A stretch of DNA of 26,176 nucleotides from REEB95 sp035632395. Its GTDB lineage: Bacteria > Pseudomonadota > Alphaproteobacteria > ATCC43930 > CGMCC-115725. The translations under genes and the position numbers were made by a program. How positions within the stretch are numbered: position 1 is the first letter of the stretch; each line of letters opens with the position of its first letter. Positions 16,584 through 24,285 of this stretch are shown here, in pieces. Location: positions 1-26,176 of the forward strand of contig DASQGX010000149.1 of NCBI GenBank assembly GCA_035632395.1, written 5' to 3'. A model generated the notes under the pieces. The model was not told the origin of the DNA. It ran no database searches and saw only the letters and a list, made by a program, of their open reading frames with translations.

Positions 16584-16828
16584 GGATACTCCCGGTTTGG
16601 CGTTTGCGATTTTTGATGGCTCCGAGATTATATGACGACGCCGCACTGCGGCGATTTTTTGGCACGATTTCAAGACACAAAACGGCGTGCCGTCAGCTTG
16701 CTGTCAGGGTGGCCGACCGCAGCTTTACAACTACGCTGCGTGCATGCCGGTTCCAATGGCCGAGGAGAAGCGCACGATTTGCGCCGCATCTGAACAGCGC
16801 GCGACCGCGATGCGACGACTGAACGCCC

Positions 16829-17647
16829 CTATCGGTCGGCGTCGTGGGCGAATTTGACGCCGGCCATTTCCATGATGTGCTGGACGTTGCGGAAGCCGTC
16901 GGGCGCAACCTGGACTTCGCCGCGGAACGGATAATCGAACGCGACGATGAGGACGATCACCAGGGCCAGTGACGCCGCGACGGCGCCCGTCATCGCCAGG
17001 TGCATGGCGAAGCTCTCCATGCCGAAGAGATATGTCAGGCTGATGACAATCGCGGCGCCGAGGATGACGACCCACCACACCGCCGGCTCGATATGGTCTT
17101 GCGCCGCCAGGATGCGGTCCTGCCGCGCGTCGTAGAGCGAGTTGAGGCGGCGCAGCATTTCCGAAACCATCGCTACCTGTATGGCGTTGACGGTTTCGAC
17201 GCTGCCGAGCGCGCGGTGGAATTTGGCGAGCGGCACCCAGCCGTCGTTGCTGACCGGCGCGCCGATCGCCATCGCCGGCCATTCCTGAGTAAGCACGATG
17301 TCGATGTAATCCGCCAGATCGCCGATCAATTCGCTCTTGATCGGTTCGGGCATTGCCGCGGAATCGCGATAGAGATCGCCGGTCAGCGAGGCTTCGATTG
17401 CCGCGGTGTCACCGGCCTTGCCGAACGATTCCCACGCCGAGACGGCAATGAAGGCGAGCAGCACGGCGAAGACGACACCGATCAGGGCCGAATTGAAACC
17501 GGTGAACTCGTTGTGCTTGCGGCGCAATTCGAGATGCAGGAAGCGGTTGGTGACGACGAGACCGAGAATCGACAGTCCGACCACGAGCAAGATGACGACC
17601 GAGGCCATCTCCCAGGTCGGCACGCCATAGATCCAATTGACGATCAT
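16829..17647 (-). CDS. DUF4239 (bestrophin-like) membrane protein
   Basis: 272-residue protein matching the DUF4239 family, which is distantly likened to bestrophin anion channels; its function is not established. Two hydrophobic segments near the N-terminus (about 14-35 and 52-72) are followed by a long soluble, largely helical region (about 75-185, with DLYRDSAAMPEPIKSELIGDL). Two more membrane segments lie at about 190-210 and 215-238, and the conserved end region reads DYPFRGEVQVAPDGFRNV. The start at 17647 gives a normal N-terminus. It stands alone on the minus strand, divergent from the formate dehydrogenase accessory cluster. The 245-base gap to the cupredoxin gene holds only a short hairpin. 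Confidence 0.8.
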   Translation of the reverse strand: MIVNWIYGVPTWEMASVVILLVVGLSILGLVVTNRFLHLELRRKHNEFTGFNSALIGVVFAVLLAFIAVSAWESFGKAGDTAAIEASLTGDLYRDSAAMPEPIKSELIGDLADYIDIVLTQEWPAMAIGAPVSNDGWVPLAKFHRALGSVETVNAIQVAMVSEMLRRLNSLYDARQDRILAAQDHIEPAVWWVVILGAAIVISLTYLFGMESFAMHLAMTGAVAASLALVIVLIVAFDYPFRGEVQVAPDGFRNVQHIMEMAGVKFAHDADR

Positions 17648-17817
17648 GTGTCCCCCGTAGCTGCGGCGGCGGCGCTGCGCCTTGCCCGCGCGCCGGCTTT
17701 CAAAAATGACCGGCCGGGTTCAGCGTATGGCGACGACCGTTAATGAAATGTGATGGCGCCCCCGGTTCCATTGCCGATTTGCGGGCGCAAAGGGCAGGGC
17801 TACAATCGTTAGCAGGC

Positions 17818-18537
17818 ATGACCGGGTTCACGCTGCCGCCGCCGTATCGCGTTGTCCGCCTCGCCCCTGGGCGGTCTGCGTTTGCCGAAGCGTGCGCCGC
17901 GGCGAAAGCGGGCGAGGACGAAGGCGTCATTTTCTGGGTCGATCGCGCCGAACGGCTGGAATTCGCCCTGACGCTGAAGCCGGATCGACCGCAGCGCGAG
18001 ACTATGCCGGTGATCTACATTGCGGCGCTGGCTTTCGCCGACGCACTCGGCGCATTCGCCCCGCCGCCGTCGCCGATCGGATTCGGCTGGCCCGGCGATA
18101 TCCTGGTCGACGGAGGCGTGGTCGGCGGCCTGTCGCTCGCCCTGGCGAGCAGTGCCGCTGAAGCCGTTCCAGCATGGGCGGTGCTCGGTTTCGATCTGGC
18201 AGTCGGCGCCGGCGCCGGCGAACCCGGCCACAAGCCGACCCGTACCTGTTTAGCGGAGGAAGGCTTCGAAGGCTTCTCGGCTGTGGCGCAGATCGAAGGC
18301 TTTAGCCGCCATTTCCTTGCGTGGCTCAATCGTTGGGATCGCGATGGGCTGGCGACAATAGCCGCCGAATGGTCGCGGCGCGCATTTACGCCGCTCGCGC
18401 CGACGATCGCGCTGCCCGAAGGCGTTGCGACGCCGCTCGGACTCGACGAAGCCGGCGATCTGCGCGTTCGCCAAAACGGATGCGAGTGCACGTTGTCGCT
18501 GGAGGTTGCCCTTGCAAGTGCGGCCGTCCATGGCTGA
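17818..18537 (+). CDS. Biotin/lipoate protein ligase-like protein, degenerate active site
   Basis: 239-residue protein of the BPL/LplA/LipB superfamily, DUF4444-associated branch. I chose ATG 17818 because the family fold begins there (LPPPYRVVRLAPG); an in-frame ATG at 17743 adds 25 atypical residues. The segment GFGWPGDILVDGGVVGGLSLA (88-108) aligns with the KWPND...GG region of BirA, but Lys and Asn are replaced (G90-W91-P92-G93-D94). The GRGRxGR nucleotide loop is replaced by GEDEGVIFWVDRAERLEFAL. Ligase activity is therefore doubtful. The C-terminal 45 residues form a separate small beta domain. It overlaps the DUF6352 gene by eight bases and heads the formate dehydrogenase accessory set, suggesting a cofactor- or folding-related role. 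Confidence 0.75.
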   Translation: MTGFTLPPPYRVVRLAPGRSAFAEACAAAKAGEDEGVIFWVDRAERLEFALTLKPDRPQRETMPVIYIAALAFADALGAFAPPPSPIGFGWPGDILVDGGVVGGLSLALASSAAEAVPAWAVLGFDLAVGAGAGEPGHKPTRTCLAEEGFEGFSAVAQIEGFSRHFLAWLNRWDRDGLATIAAEWSRRAFTPLAPTIALPEGVATPLGLDEAGDLRVRQNGCECTLSLEVALASAAVHG

Positions 18538-19558
18538 AGCCGCTGCCGCAGCGCCGCGCGATTTTTGGCTGAGCTCAGGTTATCATTGCCTGCGCCGCGA
18601 CGGGGCGGGGCATCTCGCAGTCACCGACGATTTCCTCCGTGCCTATCTCGGACGGCCGGAGTTGCGGCCAGCCGCCGAGGCGGTGGCTGGCGAATGTGCT
18701 TTGCACGACAAGCTATGGGCCGCGCCGCGCGCGGCGGTGAGTACCGGTGATCTTGCCGGCATTGCCGACGCCGACGTGCGCGACAACTACCGGGTCTTCC
18801 TCGCGCTGCGTGATCGCTTGCTCGCCGGCGGCACGCTTGAGCGGACCTATCTCTCCCTGTTCGATGGGAAAGCCGTCAGTCTGCCGGCGCTGATGCTCGA
18901 TCATCTGGTGCATGCGCTGCTGCGCAACATTCTCGCCGACTGCGATGATCCGTTCGCTCTGCGCACGGCAGAATTGCTGTTTCGCACCCAGAAGGTGACG
19001 CTGATCGAAGGTGCCGTGCTGCTCGCCGACGACGAAACAGTCGAGGTCGCCGCGCACGCGGGCGCGCGGTCGTTGCCGTTGATGGACAGCATCGCACCGG
19101 CCCAGACCGTAACGCTCGACGTGCTATCGGCCGAAAACGCTGCGCTGTATTGGGAGCGCAGCGATCGTTTCGATACCGTGCTCGATCTTTCGTTTACCGG
19201 CGCCGGGCTCGATGCGCTGTGCCGCGTGCTCGAACGCTGGGTCCGTCATTTCCTCGGCGTGACGCTGCACATTGAGCCGATGCAGCAAATCCAGGACGAG
19301 CGCTGGTCGTGGCATATCGGGCTCGACAGTGAGTCCTCGGCCATTCTCAATGCGCTTTATCGCGGCGAAAGCGTTGATGAAGCCCGGCTTCGGCAGCTGG
19401 TGGCGCTGTTCCGCGCCCGTTTCGCCGAGCCGGCGGACATGCGGTCCGACGTCGCCGGCAAGCCGGTTTACCTCGGCCTGGCGATGGACGCCAATCATCG
19501 GGTGCGTCTGAAGCCCCAAAATCTGCTGCGCAATCTGCCGCTGGCGCGCGAGATCTGA
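18530..19558 (+). CDS. DUF6352 family protein
   Basis: 342-residue protein of an uncharacterised family, recognisable by the opening DFWLSSGYHCLRRDGAGHLAVTDDFLRAYLGRPEL. The ATG at 18530 overlaps the ligase-like gene by eight bases, indicating translational coupling; earlier in-frame GTG (18518) and TTG (18512) codons are possible alternatives. There is no signal peptide or membrane segment, so it should be cytoplasmic. The C-terminal third contains a compact conserved block (HIGLDSESSAILNALYRGE, then VYLGLAMDANHRVRLKPQNLLRNLPL). I cannot assign a reaction. Its position within a formate dehydrogenase locus suggests a part in assembling that enzyme, which is inference only. Confidence 0.75.
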   Translation: MAEAAAAAPRDFWLSSGYHCLRRDGAGHLAVTDDFLRAYLGRPELRPAAEAVAGECALHDKLWAAPRAAVSTGDLAGIADADVRDNYRVFLALRDRLLAGGTLERTYLSLFDGKAVSLPALMLDHLVHALLRNILADCDDPFALRTAELLFRTQKVTLIEGAVLLADDETVEVAAHAGARSLPLMDSIAPAQTVTLDVLSAENAALYWERSDRFDTVLDLSFTGAGLDALCRVLERWVRHFLGVTLHIEPMQQIQDERWSWHIGLDSESSAILNALYRGESVDEARLRQLVALFRARFAEPADMRSDVAGKPVYLGLAMDANHRVRLKPQNLLRNLPLAREI

Positions 19559-19566
19559 GGCGCGCC

Positions 19567-19827
19567 ATGCGTTCGGGCGTTTCGTGTCTCGACGGGCCCG
19601 CCGCACGGACGGTCGCCGCGGTGATCGCGGCGATCGCGCTGGGTCTCATCGCGTGGCTGATCTATCTCGACAACCGCGAAGATCCCGCCTTCGCCGCCTG
19701 CATTCGGCAGCAAACCGCCGCGATCGAAAAAGCGCGCGATCAAGGCATATTGCCGCCTGACGCTGCGCGCCGCTTTCTCGACAATGTCGCGTCATCGTGC
19801 GCGGCGCAGACCAACGGCATGCGCTGA
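19567..19827 (+). CDS. Small single-pass membrane protein with two cysteines
   Basis: 86-residue protein starting eight bases after the DUF6352 stop. One hydrophobic segment (about 14-34, RTVAAVIAAIALGLIAWLIYL) is followed by a short, probably periplasmic, helical domain with two cysteines (C45 in AACIRQQT and C78 in ASSCAAQ) that could form a disulfide. The ribosome-binding site is weak (TGAGG). Its stop lies only four bases from the convergent stop of the Fe-S protein gene. It has no recognised domain. Codon use and position between coupled genes support a real gene rather than a chance frame. Its function is unknown. Confidence 0.65.
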   Translation: MRSGVSCLDGPAARTVAAVIAAIALGLIAWLIYLDNREDPAFAACIRQQTAAIEKARDQGILPPDAARRFLDNVASSCAAQTNGMR

Positions 19828-19831
19828 ACGG

Positions 19832-21850
19832 CTAGTTGTTGTCTTCACCGCGCTCGCGCAGATAATCGTCGGTCGTGCGCGGCTTTGGCCGCGGCTTGCT
19901 CGCAAACGGATCGCCGGAGCGATCTTTGATCTGCACGATGACGCGGCAGTCTTCGCACATTTGGATGAGCCGCGTGCGCTGCTCGTCGCGGAACATCGAA
20001 TGCTTGCCCGCAAGCTGAGCGATGATGCGTTCGATCGAGCTGCGCGTGCCGAACGGCTTGCCGCAATTGATGCAATTGAACGGCGGCTCTTCCTTGAGCA
20101 CGACAGCGCTGGCTCCGGCGCCGGTGAAGTTGAGCCGCGGCGTCAGGCTGACGACTTTCTCGGGGCAAGTGGCTTTGCACAAGCCGCACTGGACGCAGGC
20201 GTCTTCCTGGAAGCGCAGCTGCGGCAGATCCGGATTGTCGAGCAGGGCGCCGGTCGGGCAGGCGCCGACGCAGGCGAGGCACAACGTGCAGCCGTCGGCC
20301 TTAATTTGTATGGCACCGAACGGCGCGCCCGGCGGCAATGGCAGGATGTCGCGCGGCTCCGGCGCGCTCACGTGCAGGTGCGCCAGGGCAAGCCGCGTCA
20401 GGCCACGCTTTTCGCCGAGCGGCAGGAAACGGCCGCTGGAAATCGCCGCGACATCCGGCAAACCATAGAGCGCAGCCTCGACTACATCCGGATCGGCTTC
20501 CACCAGCACATGGAGCCGTCCGCTGCCGTAACCGAGGCCTTGTAGCACGCTCTCGGCAAGGCCGAATTGGCCCGCGAGCGCCGTCAGTTCGTCGCGTTTT
20601 TCGGGATGAACGAGCACCGCGACCTGCGCGGCGCCATAGCCGAAGGCCAGTGCCAGGAACTCGAAGCCGATCTGCGTCACCTCGTTGACGGCGAACGGAA
20701 TGACGCGTGCCGGAAGGCCTTTGCCGAACCGCGCCATGGCGTCGATCAACTCGGTCCCTTTGCGCGGATCATGCAACAGCAACGCTGGTTTCATGCCGCC
20801 GGCCTCGGCATAAGCGGAGAGGAGAGTTCGCAGCCGCATCGCCAGAAAATCGACGGGCGGCATGGCATAGGCCGCCGCGCCGGTCGGACAGACGCTGTGA
20901 CAAGCGCCGCAGCCACCGCAGATATAGGCATCGATGGCGACGCTGTCGCCAGCCGGAGCGATCGCGGCCGTCGGACAGACGTCGAGACAGCGCGTGCAGC
21001 CGGTCTTCTGCGAACGCGAATGCGCGCACAACTCGGCGTGGAAATCGACGTAACGCGGCTTTTCGAACTCGCCGACCAGGTTGGTGAGCGCGAATAAGGC
21101 GGCTTGCACCGCCACCGGATTCTTCGGATCGGGCCGCAGATAGCCGTCGCGCCGCTCGCCGCCGGCGAACAACGGCGTGCCGCCGCTGAGGTCGAGAATC
21201 AGGTCGCAGCGGGTTTTGGCGCCATTGCGCGGCGGCTCGAAATCGAGCGCCGCTCGCGACGACGGCAGCGCCGCGGCATAATCGTCGACGACGATCTCGA
21301 ACGCGCCGAGATGGCCTTTGGCGGCCGCAATCGTGCCGCGATGGATCGGCACCTTGACGGTTCGCGGCGGCACGATGTCCGCCGGCTTCGACAGCAGCAG
21401 CGTGACGTCGAGCCGGTCGGCGAGCTGCAGCGCGGCCGCCAGCGCCGTCTCGTCACGGCCATAGACGAGGCAGAGCCCATTGGACTTCAGCGTCAGCGCC
21501 GGCACCGGCGGCGCATCGAGCGCCGCTTCGGCCAGCAGCGCCGCCACCTTGGGCAGCGCCTCTGCGGCCTCGTCCGACCAAAGGGCGCGCTCGCGGATGT
21601 TCGTATAGCTGGCGGCGACGCCAGCGTCGGAAAGCGCTTCGGCGAAAAGCGGCTCTTCCTGCGTGCAGGCGATCACCAGCGGCTTGCCGCTCTTCGCAGC
21701 GGACAACAGGCTATCGAGCTCGACGCGGCATAGTTGGCGGCTGACGGCGCTCGCACCGGCGGCGCCGCAGGCGCGCGCCACCGCTTTGCCGTCGAGCGGC
21801 ATTGTGCTTTCGCAATCGCAAAGCACGACCCGCTTGCCGCCGATCTCCAT
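19832..21850 (-). CDS. HdrA-like polyferredoxin with four [4Fe-4S] motifs
   Basis: 672-residue cytoplasmic iron-sulfur protein, probably an electron-transfer partner or assembly factor of the formate dehydrogenase encoded nearby. Four cluster motifs are visible in two pairs: C275-C285-C288-C292 with C311-C314-C317-C321, and C521-C524-C527-C531 with C552-C555-C558-C562. A C-terminal CxxC pair follows (C593/C596 and C632/C635), likely a zinc or rubredoxin-like site. The N-terminal region (CDCEST at 11-16, VIACTQEEPLFAEAL at 59-73) resembles heterodisulfide-reductase A-type proteins. Between the pairs lies a roughly 200-residue domain without cysteines. It runs against the flanking genes and shares an intergenic region containing a FixK/FNR-like box with the 22017 gene. 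Confidence 0.85.
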   Translation of the reverse strand: MEIGGKRVVLCDCESTMPLDGKAVARACGAAGASAVSRQLCRVELDSLLSAAKSGKPLVIACTQEEPLFAEALSDAGVAASYTNIRERALWSDEAAEALPKVAALLAEAALDAPPVPALTLKSNGLCLVYGRDETALAAALQLADRLDVTLLLSKPADIVPPRTVKVPIHRGTIAAAKGHLGAFEIVVDDYAAALPSSRAALDFEPPRNGAKTRCDLILDLSGGTPLFAGGERRDGYLRPDPKNPVAVQAALFALTNLVGEFEKPRYVDFHAELCAHSRSQKTGCTRCLDVCPTAAIAPAGDSVAIDAYICGGCGACHSVCPTGAAAYAMPPVDFLAMRLRTLLSAYAEAGGMKPALLLHDPRKGTELIDAMARFGKGLPARVIPFAVNEVTQIGFEFLALAFGYGAAQVAVLVHPEKRDELTALAGQFGLAESVLQGLGYGSGRLHVLVEADPDVVEAALYGLPDVAAISSGRFLPLGEKRGLTRLALAHLHVSAPEPRDILPLPPGAPFGAIQIKADGCTLCLACVGACPTGALLDNPDLPQLRFQEDACVQCGLCKATCPEKVVSLTPRLNFTGAGASAVVLKEEPPFNCINCGKPFGTRSSIERIIAQLAGKHSMFRDEQRTRLIQMCEDCRVIVQIKDRSGDPFASKPRPKPRTTDDYLRERGEDNN

Positions 21851-21892
21851 GCGTTCAGCCCCGGATTGCCGCCAACAGCCGGTACCGCGCGC

Positions 21893-21914
21893 GGCCTTGA
21901 TCCAGATCAGGGCC
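21893..21914. promoter_or_regulatory. FixK/FNR-type operator between divergent genes
   Basis: TTGAT-CCAG-ATCAG (21897-21910) differs by one base from the FNR/FixK consensus TTGAT-N4-ATCAA. It sits in a wider inverted repeat: GGCCTTGATC (21893-21902) and GATCAGGGCC (21905-21914), one mismatch in ten. A possible -10 (TATTCA, 21932-21937) lies about 30 bases from the box centre, fitting class II activation of the rightward transcript at 22017. The box lies about 50 bases from the start of the leftward Fe-S gene. It suggests oxygen-responsive control of the formate dehydrogenase locus. Confidence 0.65.
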
Positions 21915-22016
21915 TGCCGTCGCGCAGTGGCTATTCAGGAGGAGAAGCCCGGGAACCGACGTGCCGCCGCGGCGGCGGCTGACGGTCCTGCGCAATCGAC
22001 TGAAAGGAGCCTTAAC

Positions 22017-22268
22017 GTGACCCATCGAATCTTGGCCGTCCTCGCGCTGCTCGCGTTTGCGGCCACCCCGGCGCTTGCGGCCGAAGATTGCGCCCAAGCG
22101 TTCAAGGATACCACCGCCAAATTCAAGGTCAGTACGATTGGCCCTCAGGCCACTGCAACCGCCGGCGGCCTAATCGCAAAGGCCGAGCCGATGTGCGGCG
22201 GCGACGCGGCGCAGCAGGCGGAGGCGATTGAACTCCTGCGGGATGCCCGTATGATGATCGGTGAATGA
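22017..22268 (+). CDS. Small secreted protein with two cysteines
   Basis: 83-residue protein with GTG start at 22017 and AAGGAG at 22004-22009 in front. The first 22 residues form a clear signal peptide (MTHRILAVLALLAFAATPALAA). The mature part of about 60 residues is helical, with two cysteines (C25 in EDCAQAF and C60 in EPMCGGD), giving one possible disulfide in the periplasm. The stop overlaps the DUF3305 start (ATGA, 22265-22268). It is the first gene after the FixK/FNR-like box and so probably heads the rightward formate dehydrogenase transcript. No known domain is recognised and its role is unknown. Confidence 0.75.
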   Translation: MTHRILAVLALLAFAATPALAAEDCAQAFKDTTAKFKVSTIGPQATATAGGLIAKAEPMCGGDAAQQAEAIELLRDARMMIGE

Positions 22269-22798
22269 ACGAGCCCTTGCCGGAACCTGCCGGCGCGGTG
22301 CCGGCACGCAAGACGGTTATTCCGCTCGGCGTCGTGTTTGAACGGCGCCGGATCGCACATCCGTGGCAAGAATGGCAGTGGAAGCCGATTGCGGTTATTC
22401 CCGGCGCGCCGGCGGTGACGCGGGCGAACCTGCTGCGCGAGGGCGACAGTTGGGCGTGGTACCACCTGGCGACGCTTGATCTCGAGCTCTTCGCTGACGA
22501 GACTCAGGACTATCTTCTCAACCTCTCGCAGCAACCACCGCGCGTCTACGTGCTCTGGCGTTCGGAGGCGGGCATGCCGGATGGAATGCCGGAGCCATTC
22601 CGCGTCACGGTCTGCCATACCGAGACGCAGGATTATCTCGACGGCGGCGACGTCGCCGCCGACGGCGTGGCGATGCCGGAGCCGGTGCTGAGTCTGCTGC
22701 GGCGCTACGTGCAGGCCTATCACGTCGACGTGCTATTCAAGAAGCGGCAACGCACGCCGTTGCTGCGTGCCCAGCAAGCCAAGGACGACTATGGCTGA
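22265..22798 (+). CDS. DUF3305 domain protein
   Basis: 177-residue cytoplasmic protein of the DUF3305 family, typically found with DUF3306 beside formate dehydrogenase genes. The signature PLGVVFERRRIAHPWQEWQWKPIAVIPGAP (about 20-49) is present. Further conserved stretches are LHL-type LDLELFADETQDYLLNLSQQPPRVYVLWR and RVTVCHTETQDYLDGGDVA. The C-terminus is basic (FKKRQRTPLLRAQQ). There is no cofactor motif. The start overlaps the 22017 gene by four bases and the end overlaps the DUF3306 gene by eight, so all three are translationally coupled. Its biochemical function has not been established. A maturation role is inferred from neighbourhood. Confidence 0.85.
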   Translation: MNEPLPEPAGAVPARKTVIPLGVVFERRRIAHPWQEWQWKPIAVIPGAPAVTRANLLREGDSWAWYHLATLDLELFADETQDYLLNLSQQPPRVYVLWRSEAGMPDGMPEPFRVTVCHTETQDYLDGGDVAADGVAMPEPVLSLLRRYVQAYHVDVLFKKRQRTPLLRAQQAKDDYG

Positions 22799-23300
22799 GC
22801 CCGCCGATTTTCTGGCGCGTTGGTCGCGGTTGAAGCGGCGCGCACGTCAGCCGCAGCCGCCGGACGCTGCGCCGGCAAACGCAGCGGCGCCCACACTGGC
22901 GGCGGAAACACCGCCAGAAACGCTGCCGTCTGTCGAATCCCTCACCGCAGAGTCGGATTACAAAATATTCATGCAGTCGGGTGTGCCTGAGGCCACTCGC
23001 AACGCCGCGTTGCAGAAGCTATGGCGCAGCGACCCGGTTTTCGCCAACCTCGATGGACTGGTCGAATATGGCGAAGACTATGCCGCTGTCTTCAAGAGCA
23101 CTGCAGCAGTACGCACGGTTTACCGCGTGCTTAAAGGCTTGTCCGGAAAAGAAGAACTAGCGACATCCGACTCGCCGCAAAGCGCGACGCCACCAGCGAA
23201 TACGCCGCTTGGCAATGCATCACCGGCGGTCAAAGGATCATCGACGCCGGTTGCAAATGATAGCAGCGATTCCGTGCGTCCGGAGCGCGACCCGCCATAG
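22791..23300 (+). CDS. DUF3306 domain protein
   Basis: 169-residue protein recognised by the opening MAEPADFLARWSRLKRRAR and the core LPSVESLTAESDYKIFMQSGVPEATRNAALQKLWRSDPVFANLDGLVEYGEDY. ATG 22791 overlaps the DUF3305 stop by eight bases; an in-frame ATG at 22767 is less consistent with the family start. The N-terminal linker (about 20-50) is rich in Pro and Ala, and the last 40 residues are low-complexity, Ser/Thr/Pro-rich and probably disordered. It is predicted cytoplasmic. The family accompanies DUF3305 at formate dehydrogenase loci and its function is unknown. About 95 bases with an AT-rich patch follow before the chaperone gene. Confidence 0.82.
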   Translation: MAEPADFLARWSRLKRRARQPQPPDAAPANAAAPTLAAETPPETLPSVESLTAESDYKIFMQSGVPEATRNAALQKLWRSDPVFANLDGLVEYGEDYAAVFKSTAAVRTVYRVLKGLSGKEELATSDSPQSATPPANTPLGNASPAVKGSSTPVANDSSDSVRPERDPP

Positions 23301-23395
23301 ACGGTTACAAAAAGTTGTATTAGGCTACTTTTTTTACAGGCGACCCGAAATCAGAACCGCTCGTCAGTAGCGGCGCCTCAGGGAGAAAACGTGCG

Positions 23396-24031
23396 ATGGA
23401 CGGTGCCCGCGCCATAAGCGGCACAATCAGTCCAAGCAGTGAAATCCCGGTACCAATTCCGGAAGAAGAGCAGATGCGTGCCGAATTCTACGGCATGCTG
23501 GCGCGTGTGCTGGTGGCGCCGCCGGATGACGCATTGCTCGGCGCTTTGGCCCGGCTATCCGGCGACGACAGTGAGCTCGGCGCAGCGGTTCGCGATCTGG
23601 CGCACAGGGCCGGCGCGACAAACGCCGAAGCCGTGGCGCGCGAATATCACGACCTCTTTATCGGCCTCGGACGCGGCGAGTTGCTGCCGTACGCGTCTTA
23701 TTATCTGACGGGATTTTTGCACGAGAAACCGCTGGCCGATTTGCGCGGCGCGTTTGCCAACCTAGGCATCGAACGTGCTTCTGCCGTCAAGGAACCCGAG
23801 GACCACATCGCCGCTTTGTGCGACGTGATGGCTGGGCTCATCACCGGTGCATTCGGACCGCCGGCATCTATAGAAACACAGAGAACGTTCTTCGATGCGT
23901 TCATCGCGCCGTGGGTGCCGCGCTTCTTCCACGATCTGGAAGCGGCGCAATCCGCAACGCTTTACACGGCCGTCGGCCGTGTCGGCCGGCTTTTCATGCA
24001 CATCGAACAAACCGCCTTCGCGATCGCCTGA
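23396..24031 (+). CDS. TorD/DmsD-type molybdoenzyme chaperone
   Basis: 211-residue cytoplasmic chaperone that binds the Tat signal of a molybdoenzyme and holds it until the cofactor is inserted. Family features are REYHDLFIGLGRGELLPYASYYLTGFL (about 82-108) and the signature EPEDHIAALCDVMAGL (133-148, with D136 and H137). The first 25 residues are an extension rich in Ser, Pro and Glu before the helical domain begins (EEEQMRAEFYGMLARVLVAPP). AGGGAGAAAAC lies ahead of the ATG at 23396. Its likely client is the catalytic subunit starting at 24286, two genes downstream, and perhaps the 63-residue Tat peptide between them. Confidence 0.9.
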   Translation: MDGARAISGTISPSSEIPVPIPEEEQMRAEFYGMLARVLVAPPDDALLGALARLSGDDSELGAAVRDLAHRAGATNAEAVAREYHDLFIGLGRGELLPYASYYLTGFLHEKPLADLRGAFANLGIERASAVKEPEDHIAALCDVMAGLITGAFGPPASIETQRTFFDAFIAPWVPRFFHDLEAAQSATLYTAVGRVGRLFMHIEQTAFAIA

Positions 24032-24051
24032 ATTTTCGAGGGAGAACCGTC

Positions 24052-24243
24052 ATGTCAGACCGTCCCGAAAAACCCACCGCGAAGCGCCGCGAGTTCTTGA
24101 AGCTCGTCGGATTGGGCTCGGTGGCCGGTGCCGCGACACTGGCGACCGGCAGGCCTGCCGCAGCCGAGGCGCCGCAGGCGAAAACCTCCGGCTATCGCGA
24201 GACCGAACACATCCGCAAGTACTACGAGACGGCACGCAGCTGA
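24052..24243 (+). CDS. Formate dehydrogenase region Tat-signal peptide protein
   Basis: 63-residue protein that is almost entirely a twin-arginine signal plus a short tail. The motif KRREFLKLVG (11-20) is followed by a hydrophobic run (LGSVAGAATLATG) and a possible cleavage site at AAAEA. The remainder, about 25 residues, ends YRETEHIRKYYETARS. It matches the small family known from formate dehydrogenase loci (TIGR02811 type). GAGGGAGAACC precedes the ATG at 24052. It lies between the TorD chaperone and the catalytic subunit, 42 bases from the latter. Whether it is a structural subunit, a chaperone decoy or an assembly factor is unknown. Confidence 0.88.
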   Translation: MSDRPEKPTAKRREFLKLVGLGSVAGAATLATGRPAAAEAPQAKTSGYRETEHIRKYYETARS

Positions 24244-24285
24244 GCCGACGCCGACACCACCGCAACCGGACGCGGGAGAACGCAC

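Noticed and set aside
16639..16660. 6-bp hairpin followed by six T residues on the plus strand
   Set aside because: It has terminator shape, but no plus-strand gene ends before it; the nearest genes are on the minus strand and read it as A-run then hairpin.
19784..20545. Plus-strand frame opposite the polyferredoxin gene
   Set aside because: The minus strand has four intact [4Fe-4S] motifs, and the plus-strand frame has no recognisable features.
23305..23339. A/T-rich patch with AAAAAGT and ACTTTTT arms between DUF3306 and the chaperone gene
   Set aside because: It could be a weak terminator or an AT-rich promoter element, but the stem is almost all A-T and the spacing fits neither well.
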